Shown: in pieces, positions 12,345 through 25,520 of the stretch
Position numbering within the stretch: position 1 is the first letter of the stretch
Layout of the letters: the number at the start of each line of letters is the position of its first letter
NCBI RefSeq assembly: GCF_021134715.1
Contig: NC_060024.1
Span: 10,726,001-10,790,000 of the forward strand
Direction: 5' to 3'
DNA: 64,000 nt
DNA from: Daphnia pulex
Taxonomy: Eukaryota; Arthropoda; Branchiopoda; Diplostraca; Daphniidae
Translations under genes and position numbers: made by a program
The notes under the pieces: model-generated
What the model was told of the DNA's origin: nothing
Database searches by the model: none
Seen by the model: only the letters and a program-made list of their open reading frames with translations

Positions 12345-15300
12345 ACAACTCTACCGCCTATTTACCATTCGATAGATCTGCTATGCTATGCTACTGGACT
12401 TGTAGATTATAGATCCTGGACGGGCGGGAGTGGGGTCCCGAGTCGACCTGGGTCGTCCCTTGATTGTCCGAATCAAGTCAGGAAACTGGAAACTTGCGGG
12501 AACACACACAGCAGCAGCAGGAGAAAAAAAGGGGGGCGCATAAGATTTATGGAACGACTACTTTTATACTACCACCGCCAGCAGTAGTAGCGGGAGCGTC
12601 TAACGGTTGCGGCACTGGTGAAACCATGGTGACTTTCACACAGTATTGATCGCGCCAACAGCGGGCGAATGGCAAGGCAAGGCCAGCAGCCTTTAGAAGG
12701 AGCGAAACTCTTGTCGAACGACGACGACGACGACGGAGGAAACCGCTTTCATCTTCTTCTACATGTCGACCTTCTTTCGTGTATGGGGGGATTTGTATTA
12801 TTTTTCAAAATTCCCGCTTCTTTTTTTAAATTTTCGAATTCTATAGTGAGCCTCGCCACTTGAAACTTTTATGACAGACGGTGAGAAAATGTTGGAGGGA
12901 TCTTTAGGATCGCAAGGATCACTCCGTTTTGTGCGATTGAATTAGTCAAAGTGGTTGAGATTCTTTTTCATTTCCAAAAATGGTTTGGATATAAAAATGT
13001 AACTCACATGCACAGTTATATAATAAATGATTGAGATGATGGCCTGTCGTCGATGTCTAGGAAATCGAGTGGAAGGAATGTTTTAAAAGAGTGAAATATA
13101 GAGTCATCATCAAGGTTGATTATTATGTAGCCGGGGAGAGCAGCAGCTCGTTAGGATATTCCACACACATCTATACCATTCTACCCTGCGGCGGCAGTCC
13201 CTCTTACATAAATATATATCTCCATTTTCAGAGTCTAGAAGTTGCTGCCTCCTTATCCTTCCATCCTGGTCGTGTACAACTCCATTTCGGCGGCGAACGA
13301 AAGAATAAAAATGATGAGGAAAAATGAAGTAGCTCGTTAACGGCCCTCGTCTAGAGATACAAGACTCCTCCCCCGTATTGAGTTAGCGCCCAAGCTCATC
13401 ATATAGTACAGCACAGCATCCGAGATGATCACAGTCTGACACAAGAGGCAAATATTTTTCCTATACACGAAATTCTATTCTTAGTTGATGCTGGGAAAAA
13501 AAAAGGATAATTTGAAAAATAATAATCATAAAATCCCACGGCGGCGTTGAAAGAAATTCTCCCACAGTCAATTATTTGTCGTTGATGGAATAAGATGAAT
13601 TATCAATTCTTTTGGCTGTATAGATGTGTATAATATTTCGTGTGGCGTTTTGACAGCTGCTCTATTCAGCGGGAATATTGGCGGAAACTGTTCGGACATC
13701 ACGCGGACGTGCAATAATAAGAAAAAGCCCAAAAGGCATTTCCAACAAGCGGCGTCCATCGTCTTTTTTTCTGGTTGGGGGCTGTGCGGCCGGATAACAA
13801 TGGGAACCGCTTTCCAATATCGCGTTCCTTTTCATACGTGTGTACAGTATATTTATATATATCTAAAGCAATAATCACGTCGTCGATCTATCTCGGCCTT
13901 TTTCACAGGACCTCCTTTGGGAAATATGTCGACAAGAATTTAGCAAAAGGGGGAAAAAAGGAACTTTGGGAGACATTTGTGACATTAGGTAACCGTTTAC
14001 ACGACCGCAAAGCGCGGCCCTGCGGTTGTGTCGCACATTTGAACCTGCCTTATATATTTAATACTTCCCCCTATAGATGCACGGACTAGAATATCCGTCC
14101 AGCCTATAATGTTGATGCGTCTATATAGAAAGTATCAAGGGGTTTATATCATTTTTGTTTTTTTTGTTTGTTTTTTTTTTGGGGGGGGGGGGTTTGTGTG
14201 TGTACACTGGGAAGAAGCCGATGAAAAACCCCGTGAGAGAAGGTCATCCAGCATACGTCACATGCGCTCGCTGACGTGCCATATATGAAACAAAAAACAA
14301 ACAAAAAAGTTGTAACGATTAACTGGATCGTTTTCACCATCCAGGATATGTGTGTGTGTATATAGGCAGCGCTTCGTCTTCCTTGACTTGCAAATCGAAT
14401 TAGCCTATATAGACTCTCTCACGCGTGACCGAACGAGTGCGCTATATACTGCGCTATAGCTATAGCTAGCCCCCCTTCTTCTTCTTCAGCCGACGACCTT
14501 TTCCCTTATGCATCTCAAGTTTTTAAACAGGGAAATGCGGCCATCTTTTTCCCAACTAAAAAGTCAAAGAAAAGTTTTCCTTTTCTTTTAAAAAAAAAAT
14601 AAGAGGGTGACGAAAATCGATCAATAATCGTCAAGGTATATAATAAGAAAATACATGTAAGAATGGCTTACATGTATTATTAACAAGTTCACCCTCTTTC
14701 TCTCTCGTCACTTGAAAATTCTTAAAATAGATATAGACCGGTGGGGGGAAGAAGAAAAAAGTTCTTTAAAGTCTTCGCTATACGTAAATAAGAACGATTT
14801 CCATGTATCGGGACACACCCTTTGACTTTGGTGACGATCTTAATCGTAAGAAGTTTGTTATAAAAAGACCCAAAAAGAAAAAGTTGGGCGTGCTCAATAT
14901 CGAAAATGAGAAGCCAGCAGCACACAAAATATACAAGTCAACGAGCTTCTCAGCTATACTATATAATAGGTGACATCATATTTTTGTCTTGATGAAAGAA
15001 TGTGTGAAAAAGGTCGAGTGTAAAAAAACTGACGTCAATATATCGGGAAATCGGATCAATTATATTCTTTGATAGTTTGTCCAATTTTTTCAAATGTACT
15101 ATAAAGGTCTAATCTTTTTTCCATTGAATTTTTATTATTGAATTTTTTTATTTTTAGGAGAGGACGATCTAAAGTTGCGGGAGAGAGACATGCGCGTGCG
15201 TCCGTGATTGTGTCAATTTATTGATCACATCCGGATGACACGGTCAATAAAAATCGTTAGATAGTGATGAAAGGAGAACAAGATTTTCTGTCGTCCCCCA

Positions 15301-18300
15301 GACCTACCAACACCCACAACATTTGATGCTGGCGGTTGTTGCCTAGTTTTTTTTTTTTGAATAACCAAAAACTATTTCCGATGTAATAGTAGCATGTTTT
15401 TTAGCCAATCAGATATACACGAGTGTACATTATATAGGATATGCGACATCTCCCCCCCAGCTCCGGCTGGATTAAAAGGATGTGTGGGTGTCCGAATAAA
15501 GGAATAGATAGATCCATTTCCGGCCTCTATATATGTGTGTATACATATTTTATCCATGGCTGAATATGTGAACGATGTGTGTGTGTGTGTATACAAAGCC
15601 TTTTCCCCCTCGTCAACCCTTTTTTTCCACTCCCCATATGCACTTATAACCCATCAATAAAAAGAAAAGAAGGAAAAAAAGATCTAGTTGCTTTTGACGT
15701 GACGTTAATGGGCACCGAATATCATTTTCTTTTCTTCTGGAATAATAATATACATCCAGTAAAGTTCCATGTGTTTCCCGTCGCCATGTCAAGTTGGATC
15801 TTTTATAAAGAATATTCAGTCGGCTGCGATCTCCCAACCATTTTTCCAAATTGATCAAAGAAGACGCATAGAAGACACAATGTTTCGTGGAATAGACACA
15901 GTTCTTCGTTCTGTAACATCACTATAGTAGGCACAACGGTTATATAATAAATTGTGGGAGCGCCAGGGATCTTTTTTTTTTGTTGGGGGCTGCTGCTATG
16001 GGCGGTGCCGGGCAATCAAGTAAATTACACGGCACGACGACGTAGAGAAAAAGTTTCCCAATGTGTGTAGCGCTATTATATACGCGCCCGGCTGTGCTGG
16101 GGTTAGCCCGGTGTATATATCGTCTCTAATACAGCGCGGTTATATAGACACACACACACACACACACAGACGTATATATATAAAAGAACCGTGAAAACCG
16201 CACCTCTGGCATATAATCTACGACCGAGGCTTGATTGCCTAATGAGTAGCGCTAGTTGCCAGTTAGTCCCGCCTCATTAACGACTCATCGTATATTAGAG
16301 AGAACACATCGACTACTATATACTGGCTATACGCCGTTTGATGCTAGAAAATATCTAGACGGCCTTTGTAAACTTTTCCGTCTACTATACCGTACTATAC
16401 TAGACACAAAAGCCGCGCGGTGGAATTATATGATCCCTATATTTTATTGATACATCAAAATAGAACAGGCGGCATTTTTAATCTGGGGAGGGAAACTCAT
16501 TTGCCTAAACTCCTCCTGCCGGCCATCCGGAATTTTTTTTTTTAAAGATAAATTTTCCAACAAATGGCTGGCTGAAATTGGTTTAAAAAGGTAAAACTAA
16601 CGAATCTTTTCTCTTGATGGAATCGTTCAAAATGGGCGTATTAAGTATATAGACTGTGCAGCTGATTCTGGTTGGGATCCACTTAGATGGAGGAGCTCTC
16701 TGCATCGTCATGCAAAGTCTCAATCTCGTTGCACAGCCCAGCAATCCCGTCCTGAAATTACCAGTTATAGTACTCGCGGACGACGACGGCAGTAGCAGGG
16801 CCGTCCGGCGTTATATTATAACACTCACGGTCGTTTGACGTGCTCACGCCAATTGGCTCTATCGCGGAATTATACACACACATCTACACAATAGACGCAT
16901 ATAGAGTAGTTAACAGCGCAGCGCTTTTAGATTTAATTACAATTCCGGCTGATGGGCATTAAATAATCAAAATAAAAGAAAAACAATTTTTATAAGAATG
17001 TCTACACGCATACCGTGTTTCGACTTTCTTTGTAGGGGTTGTATATACATACAACTGCTGTAATCATGTGATATATATCTATCGGCAACGGCGGCCATTT
17101 CTAAATGTTTTGATATAAGAAACAATTCTTTTTTTCCTTTTTGTGTGTTCGATTGTTTACCGAAAACGTGTATAGGCCGGCCGCTTGTGAAAGCTCTTTT
17201 TTGCTATAGACGCTATATGAGAGAGACCATACTACATAGTATAAGGGTGCGCTGCTGTTGTTGTCTATATATAAGACGTCATCAGCTGCGTGATCTCTTG
17301 AAATATCGCCCTTGTTATTTGTACGGCTTTTACTGGGCAGCGCGAGCGTACTAGAACATTTTCACCCGGGATATCCATCGATCAGCAGACCCGCAAAGAC
17401 AGAGAAGGAAGAAGGTCTTCTTCTTCTTCTTCTGCTGACGTCGAGCCTCGTCGACGATCTTTTCTCTCATCCACATCAGTGCTGTGCGTGTGTGACGTCG
17501 ATGTTGTTGGCCGTCTCTCTCTCTCCCCCAGCCCAGAGGAAACGACGTTGTCGATCGGCTAATAAGTCACACAACAGCGTGGGAATATATCTAAAAACCG
17601 AGCTAGACAAAAGATTTCAATCTAATTTAGTGATTTCGTGTTGTGGAGTTGGAATAATCAAGTTCCCTCCTACCAATTTCTTACGTTAGAGCATTTCTAC
17701 AATTGTGTAATAAAAAGACAACGCCAGACTCAGTAACTATATACGCGCAGGAGCGCAGGAGCGCAGGATTCTTTTTTGGCGTCGTTGGCGTCGTGTGGCT
17801 GGCTCTATATGGATGATATCTCTCGAATAACTGCTGGATGCATTTGCAATTGTAATTCCGCTCGGGGGATTGTGTGTGAGACTAGAGAGACAGGCCAAAA
17901 TGAAAGAAGGAGAGAGATATATATCCCGCCCGATCCTGGTGGTGTCTGTGTGTCAAAATTTGAGTTTATAGCCGCGCTCCTGTAGCGCTGGTATATAATC
18001 AAAAATGCAGGAGATCTCTCTCTCTCTCCTGCATATATAGCTAAAAGCTCAATTTGCCAAATAGCTTAGAGAGTATACATAGAATAGAGTAGAGTACACC
18101 GTCGTCAGATTTAATAGAGCCCAAGAATGTCACAGGGATGATGTTTGTCTTACCATTTAGAGTTGATCAACAGCTCCAGCTACGCTGTGTCTTGTTTGAT
18201 CAGACACAAAGTCACAAAGTGTCGCAAAAGGGTCTGAAAGGGTTTTGATTATTTAAAAAAAAGACAATGGAATCGAATGTGATGATTGGATCAAAGCGGG

Positions 18301-21300
18301 ACCCAATCAAACATTTTTCCTTTCGATTTTTTGTTGTTAAAGATGATTTGATTTGATTTTTGATGTGTTCCCCTTTTTGGCATCAGTAGGAGAAAAGATA
18401 AGGAGCCTCCGCGTTCTGTTATCTTTCGCTCCGAAAAAAGGAGTTATATAACTTATACTGATGGCTTTCCTTTCCTTTCGTGTTATTTGACGTTGCACTT
18501 CAGACTTGAGAGTCATAACAATAATCTATAGAAGATCCTGGGCCACACCTTCTTCTTCTATTATAGACGTAAACAGATCCTGGGATATGCTAGCGCGAGA
18601 GTTCCGTATGCGGTTCTTTACGACGATACAAGTCGATGGCGGGCGGGGGTTCAAATGGGTCGACGGCGAATGGAATCTTGACATTGTCCCCGATCTCTTA
18701 AATGACATCAAGTTGCTGGGGAAATTGATGCAGCAGCAGCCAACGCCCTTCTTTTATATGTATACATTTCTTCCCATTTTTATTTCGTCGAATAGATAAT
18801 CGAAAAATTGAAACGTGCCAAATGTCTATTATGTCTACGTAATAGCCGGGTTTTTTTCCTTTGATGGGAGATTGTGCTATCTCGACTGCGTGCGCAAGGC
18901 AATCTATATATAATAGGTCCGAATATTATCCTAGAATTCACGCTATAGATATTTCTTATTTCCTCTTGTATTCTGACAAGTTGTAGGTTTATTATTTACT
19001 GGCTCATCACCAGGACACGTCACAGGATTGTATATCAATGTTTGATATAACTACGCTGGTTATTCTTTTATTATGTAACGTGGTGCGGTGGCAGACAAAT
19101 TCGGTTGTGTGTCGTTCAACTCGGATTATTATCCGAATCTCTTGTACGCGGCAGATAGACGCGAACGTCGCCCAGCTGAATTTTTGATCAAAGAATCGAC
19201 GCATAAAAGTCTGAATGCCTACGCCATATACACTCTATATGCAGACTGTGTAGTAGTACAATATAGTTCCAACCAGCACACACACTCGCATGTAGGCCTA
19301 TATGCGTCCCCCTTGATTTTAAATTCAGTTCCGATCGTTAGCAGCAGCGCGCCTTGTCGCTTCTATATTTCTCGGCTTCCGAATCAAAGCCCAAAAATGG
19401 CGTCTACATATAAATCAAACAACTCTCTCTCTGCTCTCTAGCTGCTGCGGTTCCGGCTCATCCAGCAGCCGCCGCTCGCTTTTGAAGTCTATTATTTAAT
19501 CAAGATTTCCATATCTCCCAATATCTTTCTTGGATGATGCTGCGAGTGTTTGTGTAATCACGTAATACACGGAATTTCATTTCAAGGTAGCACCACCACA
19601 AGAAGAAGAACAACAACGACCCGCATTGTTTTGTGTAATATCGCCATGAAATTAAAGTTGCAGATGGCGCGGAATTTCCTTGACATCATTTCTTATTTTT
19701 CATGGGGAGTCTATGGGAAAGGGGAAAAAAAGGTGATCCGATCCCTTGCGGGACTGTTGGAACAATCAAGGATGTGTCATCAACGGGATTTCTGGGCCAG
19801 AGGATCTACTATATATGAAACACGCAGCAGTCTCTGATGTGTGCAGCTTTGGATGATACAATATAAAGCCTCCGGATGAGAGCGGAGGGGAAAGAAAAAA
19901 GGGGTTGGAGTCTCTGCTCCATTTTTGAACGACGACACAAAAAATGTCCAGGGCCTAAAAACTCGTCCCCCCTCCCAAGTTGATGGCAGATGACGCAGCT
20001 CCGTGCAGAGTCAACAAAAGCCCAAAGACATGAACTAAACATCGAAATACTAAAAAGACGAGGGGAGAGGAGAAATAACTGGGAAAAGAACAAGAAAATA
20101 AAAATAGAGCCGATATCCCCCAACAGCGCAGTGTTCACATCGAGTTGGGTTTTGTCAATACATCAAACGGGCCGTATAGCAGACGGCGCATGCAGTTAAA
20201 GCGGGAAATGTTTGATTTGAATTATTGTTCGCCAAGACAAACACACACACAAATGGCATGAGCCATCGTGGAGAGAGAGAAACTATTTGATAGACAGATG
20301 GGAGCAGCTCTAGAGAGGATATATAGCATACACTGGATTCATTCCGCTATCGGCAATAACTGCTTGAAACAGAGACTCTCTCTACTTCCGGCAAGCACAC
20401 CAGGGAATTAATATATCATTTGAATATGTGTGAGCCGGCACTTTGGTTCAGACAAAACTGCACGTTTAAATGCTGAACTCAACTTCAACGGCTAATGTTG
20501 AAGAATTTCCTATTATATAATCAACTGGCGACACTTCCGGAAGGATTGTGCTGGATTTATTATTTGACCAACCGCAGACAAGAAAGTTGTGCGTGCGTGT
20601 TTTTCCATGGAGATTGGCATTTTTTTGGACTGTATCGGCTGATGTTTGTGTGTGTCCGGCGTCGAGTGGCGATGTCATAATATAAATAATCTCACGTGCT
20701 GTCTGCGACGAGCTGCTCGAGTTGTGACAAACTGAACATCCGGTACGTGTTTTCAAACGACACACAAAAAACAAAAGAAAAGCGTCTAGTCCTTCCCTCC
20801 TCCCCCTCCCCCCACTCGTTGTTTTTCAATAGGTCTTTGGAGAGCCCAGTTGTTGTGTGTCCAGGATTTTTAAACATTACAAAAGACGCTGCCTGGGAGG
20901 GTGGGGGAAAGAACTCTATAGTAGTAGTATCTGACATGGCTGTTATTATACGGCTGTATACTTATGTCTGGCTCATTTCGAGCTGATAGAGGGGGAACAG
21001 TCACGCAATTCGACAGACTATGACTCATACATTCTGTTGTGGTGTATACCCAAAACAGTTTTGACAAAACAAATGTCTTATTTGTTAATTAAACAGAGTC
21101 GACTGTAATATGAAGATTATACAAGACGTCACGCATCACTTAGACGTATATACACAGCACACGTTTGGCTATATATTGATACCAAAAGTCTACATGTGTG
21201 TATAAGCCCGGGATCAATCGTTTGCCAATTGCAGACGGCACCAGGTAGGATCGTTTTATTTTTAAATAGGGGGGATGACTGGTATAGGGTATTTAATAAC

Positions 21301-22480
21301 AAACTGGGAGCGGAGAGCAATGGGTTCTTATGTTGGAAATCGAACAAGATCGATCACTTTCTTCCCCCCCAGTCGATCAAGGCAAGGTCGATGGAGAGAG
21401 AAGAAGTGACTCTGTCGTTTCCCTTGTGGCCCGACGATCCTGCCCAGCAGGACGCAGCCGCGGCTCTACAAGGGAGGGGAAATGCATCTCAATCGATTTG
21501 TTTTCGCTCGTCTGCCTTTCCTATACTCTCTTCCTAGTCGTAGTCGTAGTAGAATATTATATATGTTTCATGAGCTATACTGCTAACCCACATCTATTCT
21601 GATATTTAGGTTACCAGACAGGAATGGCGGATTGCAAATGTGATTAAACCGCACGCATCTATCCGGATGGAAACAACAATGGTGATGCAGACGACCAGCA
21701 TCTGGTCAAATACAAATACGGACGCAAAACTAAACCCAAATGAATCGTATATTAAAGGATATTGCTGGACATCAAAGCTTTAAAGGAATTGGTCCATCAG
21801 TTTTCAAAAGATGATGCTTCCGGTATTGACATCCTCAGAGTGCGGATATATATAAGGAAAACATGTTTTTTTCTTTCTTATGGGCAGCAGCAGCAGGGGT
21901 GCTGCTGAGCTTTCAAGCATGTTGATCTTGAAGCAGTCAGCCATAGGAATCCTTTAGCTGGGTTGGCCCACAGTCCTCTCTCCACTATGAAAGCCTCATC
22001 CGCCCCTCGGAGTGTCGTAATGTGTACACACACATCCACCTAGGCTCAATCCGACATTGCACTTTGCCAACGAAAAAATGTCGGTAGATTGTATATAGGA
22101 GACCCCAGCTGGCAATCGCAGAGTGAACTTGTTGGATAACCTCCCCTTTTCGTTAATGAACTTTTGTTTTCCTTTTTCTTTTTTTTTATTAGGATGGGGG
22201 AGGGGATATTTTTATTCTTTCTAGTGAACTTGGGTAGTGCGCGCCCAAACAATTTGTAAAATCTGCTGCAAATCGAATGATTGGTTGGCAACAGCTTTCG
22301 GGGTAATTGCATTTTTCACTCAAAGGCTTTGTATTTTGCAATGCACGTCCACCTTTTATTGATTGCTGTCGGGCACTACTTCTCTAGGAGATGTTTTCAG
22401 GTATTATTGTATTTACAAACCAACAATTCGAAGCTTAAAAGGGGAAATTCAGACCTGTCTGCTTGTTGATAGATGGCAGC
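12345..22480. other. Long intergenic region without a supportable gene
   Basis: No open frame in these 10 kb has a recognisable domain or a convincing exon chain. Listed ORFs of 60-125 codons look random and are rich in Tyr, Ile, Ser and Thr. The DNA is crowded with TATATA and CTATAT strings, CA/GT tracts (16147-16169), a T-then-G homopolymer junction (about 14171-14192) and a few short inverted repeats (14602-14697, 18005-18034). It may hold distal regulation of the flanking genes, but nothing specific can be named. Confidence 0.6.
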
Positions 22481-22554
22481 ACAATTTGTGGCGGTTCTGC
22501 AGCAGACTACGTGGCAAATTGCCGACCCACCGTTTTTGACTTTTTTGTGCGAAC

Positions 22555-25206
22555 ATGGAAAGCGAAGATGCACTGCTTAAACTTGTGTTTAATGGGGATG
22601 ATTTCAAAGGTTTGTTTTAAAAGTGTGTGTTTCACAATGAACCGCAAATGACCTTAGTATTCAATTACTTTTTTAGTCCTTCCTGAGCGATTGTCAGAGC
22701 TCAACCTGACGACCAATGATGCCAGTCAATATTTGAAGCAGATAAGTTCATTAGGATTAAAAAATCTGGGTAAGTTGCAAAGTTATTTTTTTTCAAGTTC
22801 AAGAAAACTTGGTTACTATGGCAGATATGTGAATGACAGGTAAAGAAGTTAACAGAATAGCAGAAGAAAAAACGTCCATCATCAACCAAACACAGGAGCT
22901 TGCCTTTCAGGAATATCCAACATTCATCGAGACAGCTCAATGCACACAAGATATCTTTCAAAACGTATGCACTACCTAAAGTTACACATGATTAGACGTT
23001 TTTAATAAAATATTTGTTGCTTTGCTCACAGTTTCAAAAAGTGAACCAGAGTACCGAAAAGTTAACTTCCGGTCTGACAACCCTAAAAGAAAAATGCTTG
23101 GAGTTTTCTCAGACAGCTCAGTCTCTGAGTGCTGCCAGACGACTAACGAGTCTAGCCCTATCACGACATACACAGCTACTAGAAATACTCGAACTTCCAC
23201 AACTGATGGATACCTGCGTTCGCAACGGATATTGGGAAGAGGCCCTTGAACTCGCTTCTTACGTCGCTCGCTTAGAGCGCAAGTTAGGATACATCCCTCT
23301 GATAGTGGTATGGAATTTAGAATATCATCAATATTATTCAATTTGCTTTTAAACTATTCCTGTTACTTTATCAGAAAGTAGCACAAGAGGTTCAGTCATG
23401 TACGCGATTAATGCTGAGTCAGCTAATAGCCCAGCTAAGGATGCCAGCTCAACTCCCCCACTGTTTGAAAGTAGTGGGCTATTTGCGGCGTATGGGTGTC
23501 TTCTCTGAAGAGGAAATCCGTCTCAAGTTTCTTCAAGCGAGGGATTCTTGGTTCAAATCTACGTTGGACGAAATACCAAAAGAAGATGGTGATTCATCCT
23601 ATCAACCTATTTCCGTTTCTTCCTTAATCTTTTTGATCAAATTTGTCGTTGGCAGCTTATCAGCATGTTTTAAAAACGGTTGAATTGAGTCGTGTCCATC
23701 TGTTTGACATTGCCACGCAATACCGCGCCATATTTACCGATGAAGATCCTTTGGTCTTGGCTAATCAAGATCCCAACACTAACGAATCCGCCATCTACTA
23801 TTCGTGGATCATTCAAAAGGTACTACTATTGAAGCATTTTAATTACTAGCCTTGCAACTGATTGTTGGTTATTTGAACGACAGATAACGGATTTCTTGGG
23901 GGCACTTCAATGCGACCTGCCCAAAGTCTCGCCATCTTCGCTAGAATCCGTGTTTGGCCAGTGCATGTACTTTGGCCTCAGTTTTGGCCGAATAGGTTCC
24001 GACTTCCGCTCTCTCTTAGTCCCCCTCTTTTCTCAAGTGGTCTACGATCGATTCGACCATTCCGCTAACAAGTCTGAGGCGCAGTTTGCCGAGGCCATGG
24101 CCAGCTTTAGCCTCACTCGCACCGGTTCATTTGGGAGTAGTGCTAGTTATTCGTACATTCAGACACCTCCGTCCTCGGCCGATCAAGTCCAACCACCTTA
24201 CGCCCTAATGAAATTTTCTCCCGTGGCTGAGCTGTGCAACGGGTTGATTGCCGCCTTCAACGAGTTACGCATGTGCGCCCCTGTTCAACTGGTAGATCCA
24301 GTGGCCCGCAAATTAGAGCGCACTCTTTGCAATTGCTCTCAAATTATGGCAGATTTCCACCGCCAAGAGAAGGGGGCTTTTACAGTCAATGAGGAGCTGG
24401 AGTTTACCAAGTGTCTCCAGCTGTACCGCAACGAATTTTTATCGTACGTTCAGAAGATTCTCCAATTGATGTTTTCGCCTGCGTTGATCTCTGCCCAGAC
24501 TGGATTCCCAACAGGCGAAATAGTGAAACAAGAAGTCTGCTGCCTTAACAAGAGTTTAATTCTCACTCCCATCGATCACTTGCTTGCAAAAGAAGAACCC
24601 CTCATTCTTTCAGAATTAGCTTTAATACCTACATCGTCGCCATCTCTGACGGCGGATCAGCCAGTACAAGAGCCAGAGGCAACCACTGAGTCAATCCAAG
24701 CATCAAATTCCGATCGACCTATGGATAATGGAACTCTAGATGAAGAAATACTGCCCGCAACAGATGCTGTAGTTACAGGATTTGAAGATGCGATCAAACT
24801 TGAACCTGTTTCCGAACCTGAAGTTGAAACTCAACCCGAAGCTGAGACTGCGCATGAAGTTGTACCAGAACTTGATCCAGTTGATAATAATGATTTAGAA
24901 GCCAAGCCGGAACAGGAGACAGAAGATCAACAACCAATAGAGTCGACTGAATGTCCTTCTGAAATGCCGATCCTTCCAGAGACAAATGTCGAGTCTGACG
25001 TTGAATTAAAGCCCGAGCTTGCGAGTGACATTTTAGTGGAAACTGATTCAACTGATAATCGTGACGCATTACAGGTGACAAATCAAGATTCCGCCTTGGA
25101 GTTGGCAGAACCAGTACTAGAACCAGTAGTGCCACTTCATTCAGAAGAAAATGATGAGTTAAATCAATTGACTACAGGGAATGACAATGAAGAGGTTGTT
25201 AGTTGA
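22555..25206 (+). CDS. COG8: Conserved oligomeric Golgi complex subunit 8
   Basis: COG8 is a lobe B subunit of the COG tether, which captures vesicles for retrograde traffic within the Golgi and so keeps glycosylation enzymes in place. Seven exons (22555-22609, 22677-22769, 22840-22964, 23032-23307, 23375-23588, 23656-23819, 23884-25206) join in frame to 749 residues. The Dor1/COG8 family is clear from conserved stretches, including [46 protein letters not shown] and [19 protein letters not shown]. The homologous part ends near residue 530. A tail of about 200 residues rich in Glu, Pro, Asp and Thr follows. It is longer than the variable tail of vertebrate COG8 (about 610 residues in all). 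The donor of exon 5 (GTGATT) is weak, but the join restores the family sequence. Introns are 62-75 bases. Confidence 0.95.
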
Positions 25207-25520
25207 ATCAATTGTCCCCAATATGTTTTATTATAAAAATTTATTGTTATTTACTTTATTGTATACCATGAATTTCCTGTGATCAATCAAAGTTGCGAAA
25301 AAGCTAATCGTCTATGCTCTTTTTGTAGTTCTATAGTCCAGGTTATGCGGTTGATTGAAAAAAGGGTGTATTTTTCTTTTAAACATGGTGTGAAGTGTGC
25401 AATTTTAAAGTTTAATCATTCATCGATTCAAGAAACAGCTCAATAAGAAGGAAGAAAATGTAGATATTATTTTTTTACACAGAATCGTTTGGATAATCAT
25501 TTTCGAGATTTCAGATGGCG

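Noticed and set aside
14171-14192. T-run followed by a G12 run
   Set aside because: A homopolymer junction of this kind is common in this region and is prone to sequencing error, so no function is claimed.
18506-18799. 97-codon plus-strand frame ending before a poly-Gln stretch
   Set aside because: No family resemblance, no plausible upstream or downstream exons, and the opposite strand is also open.
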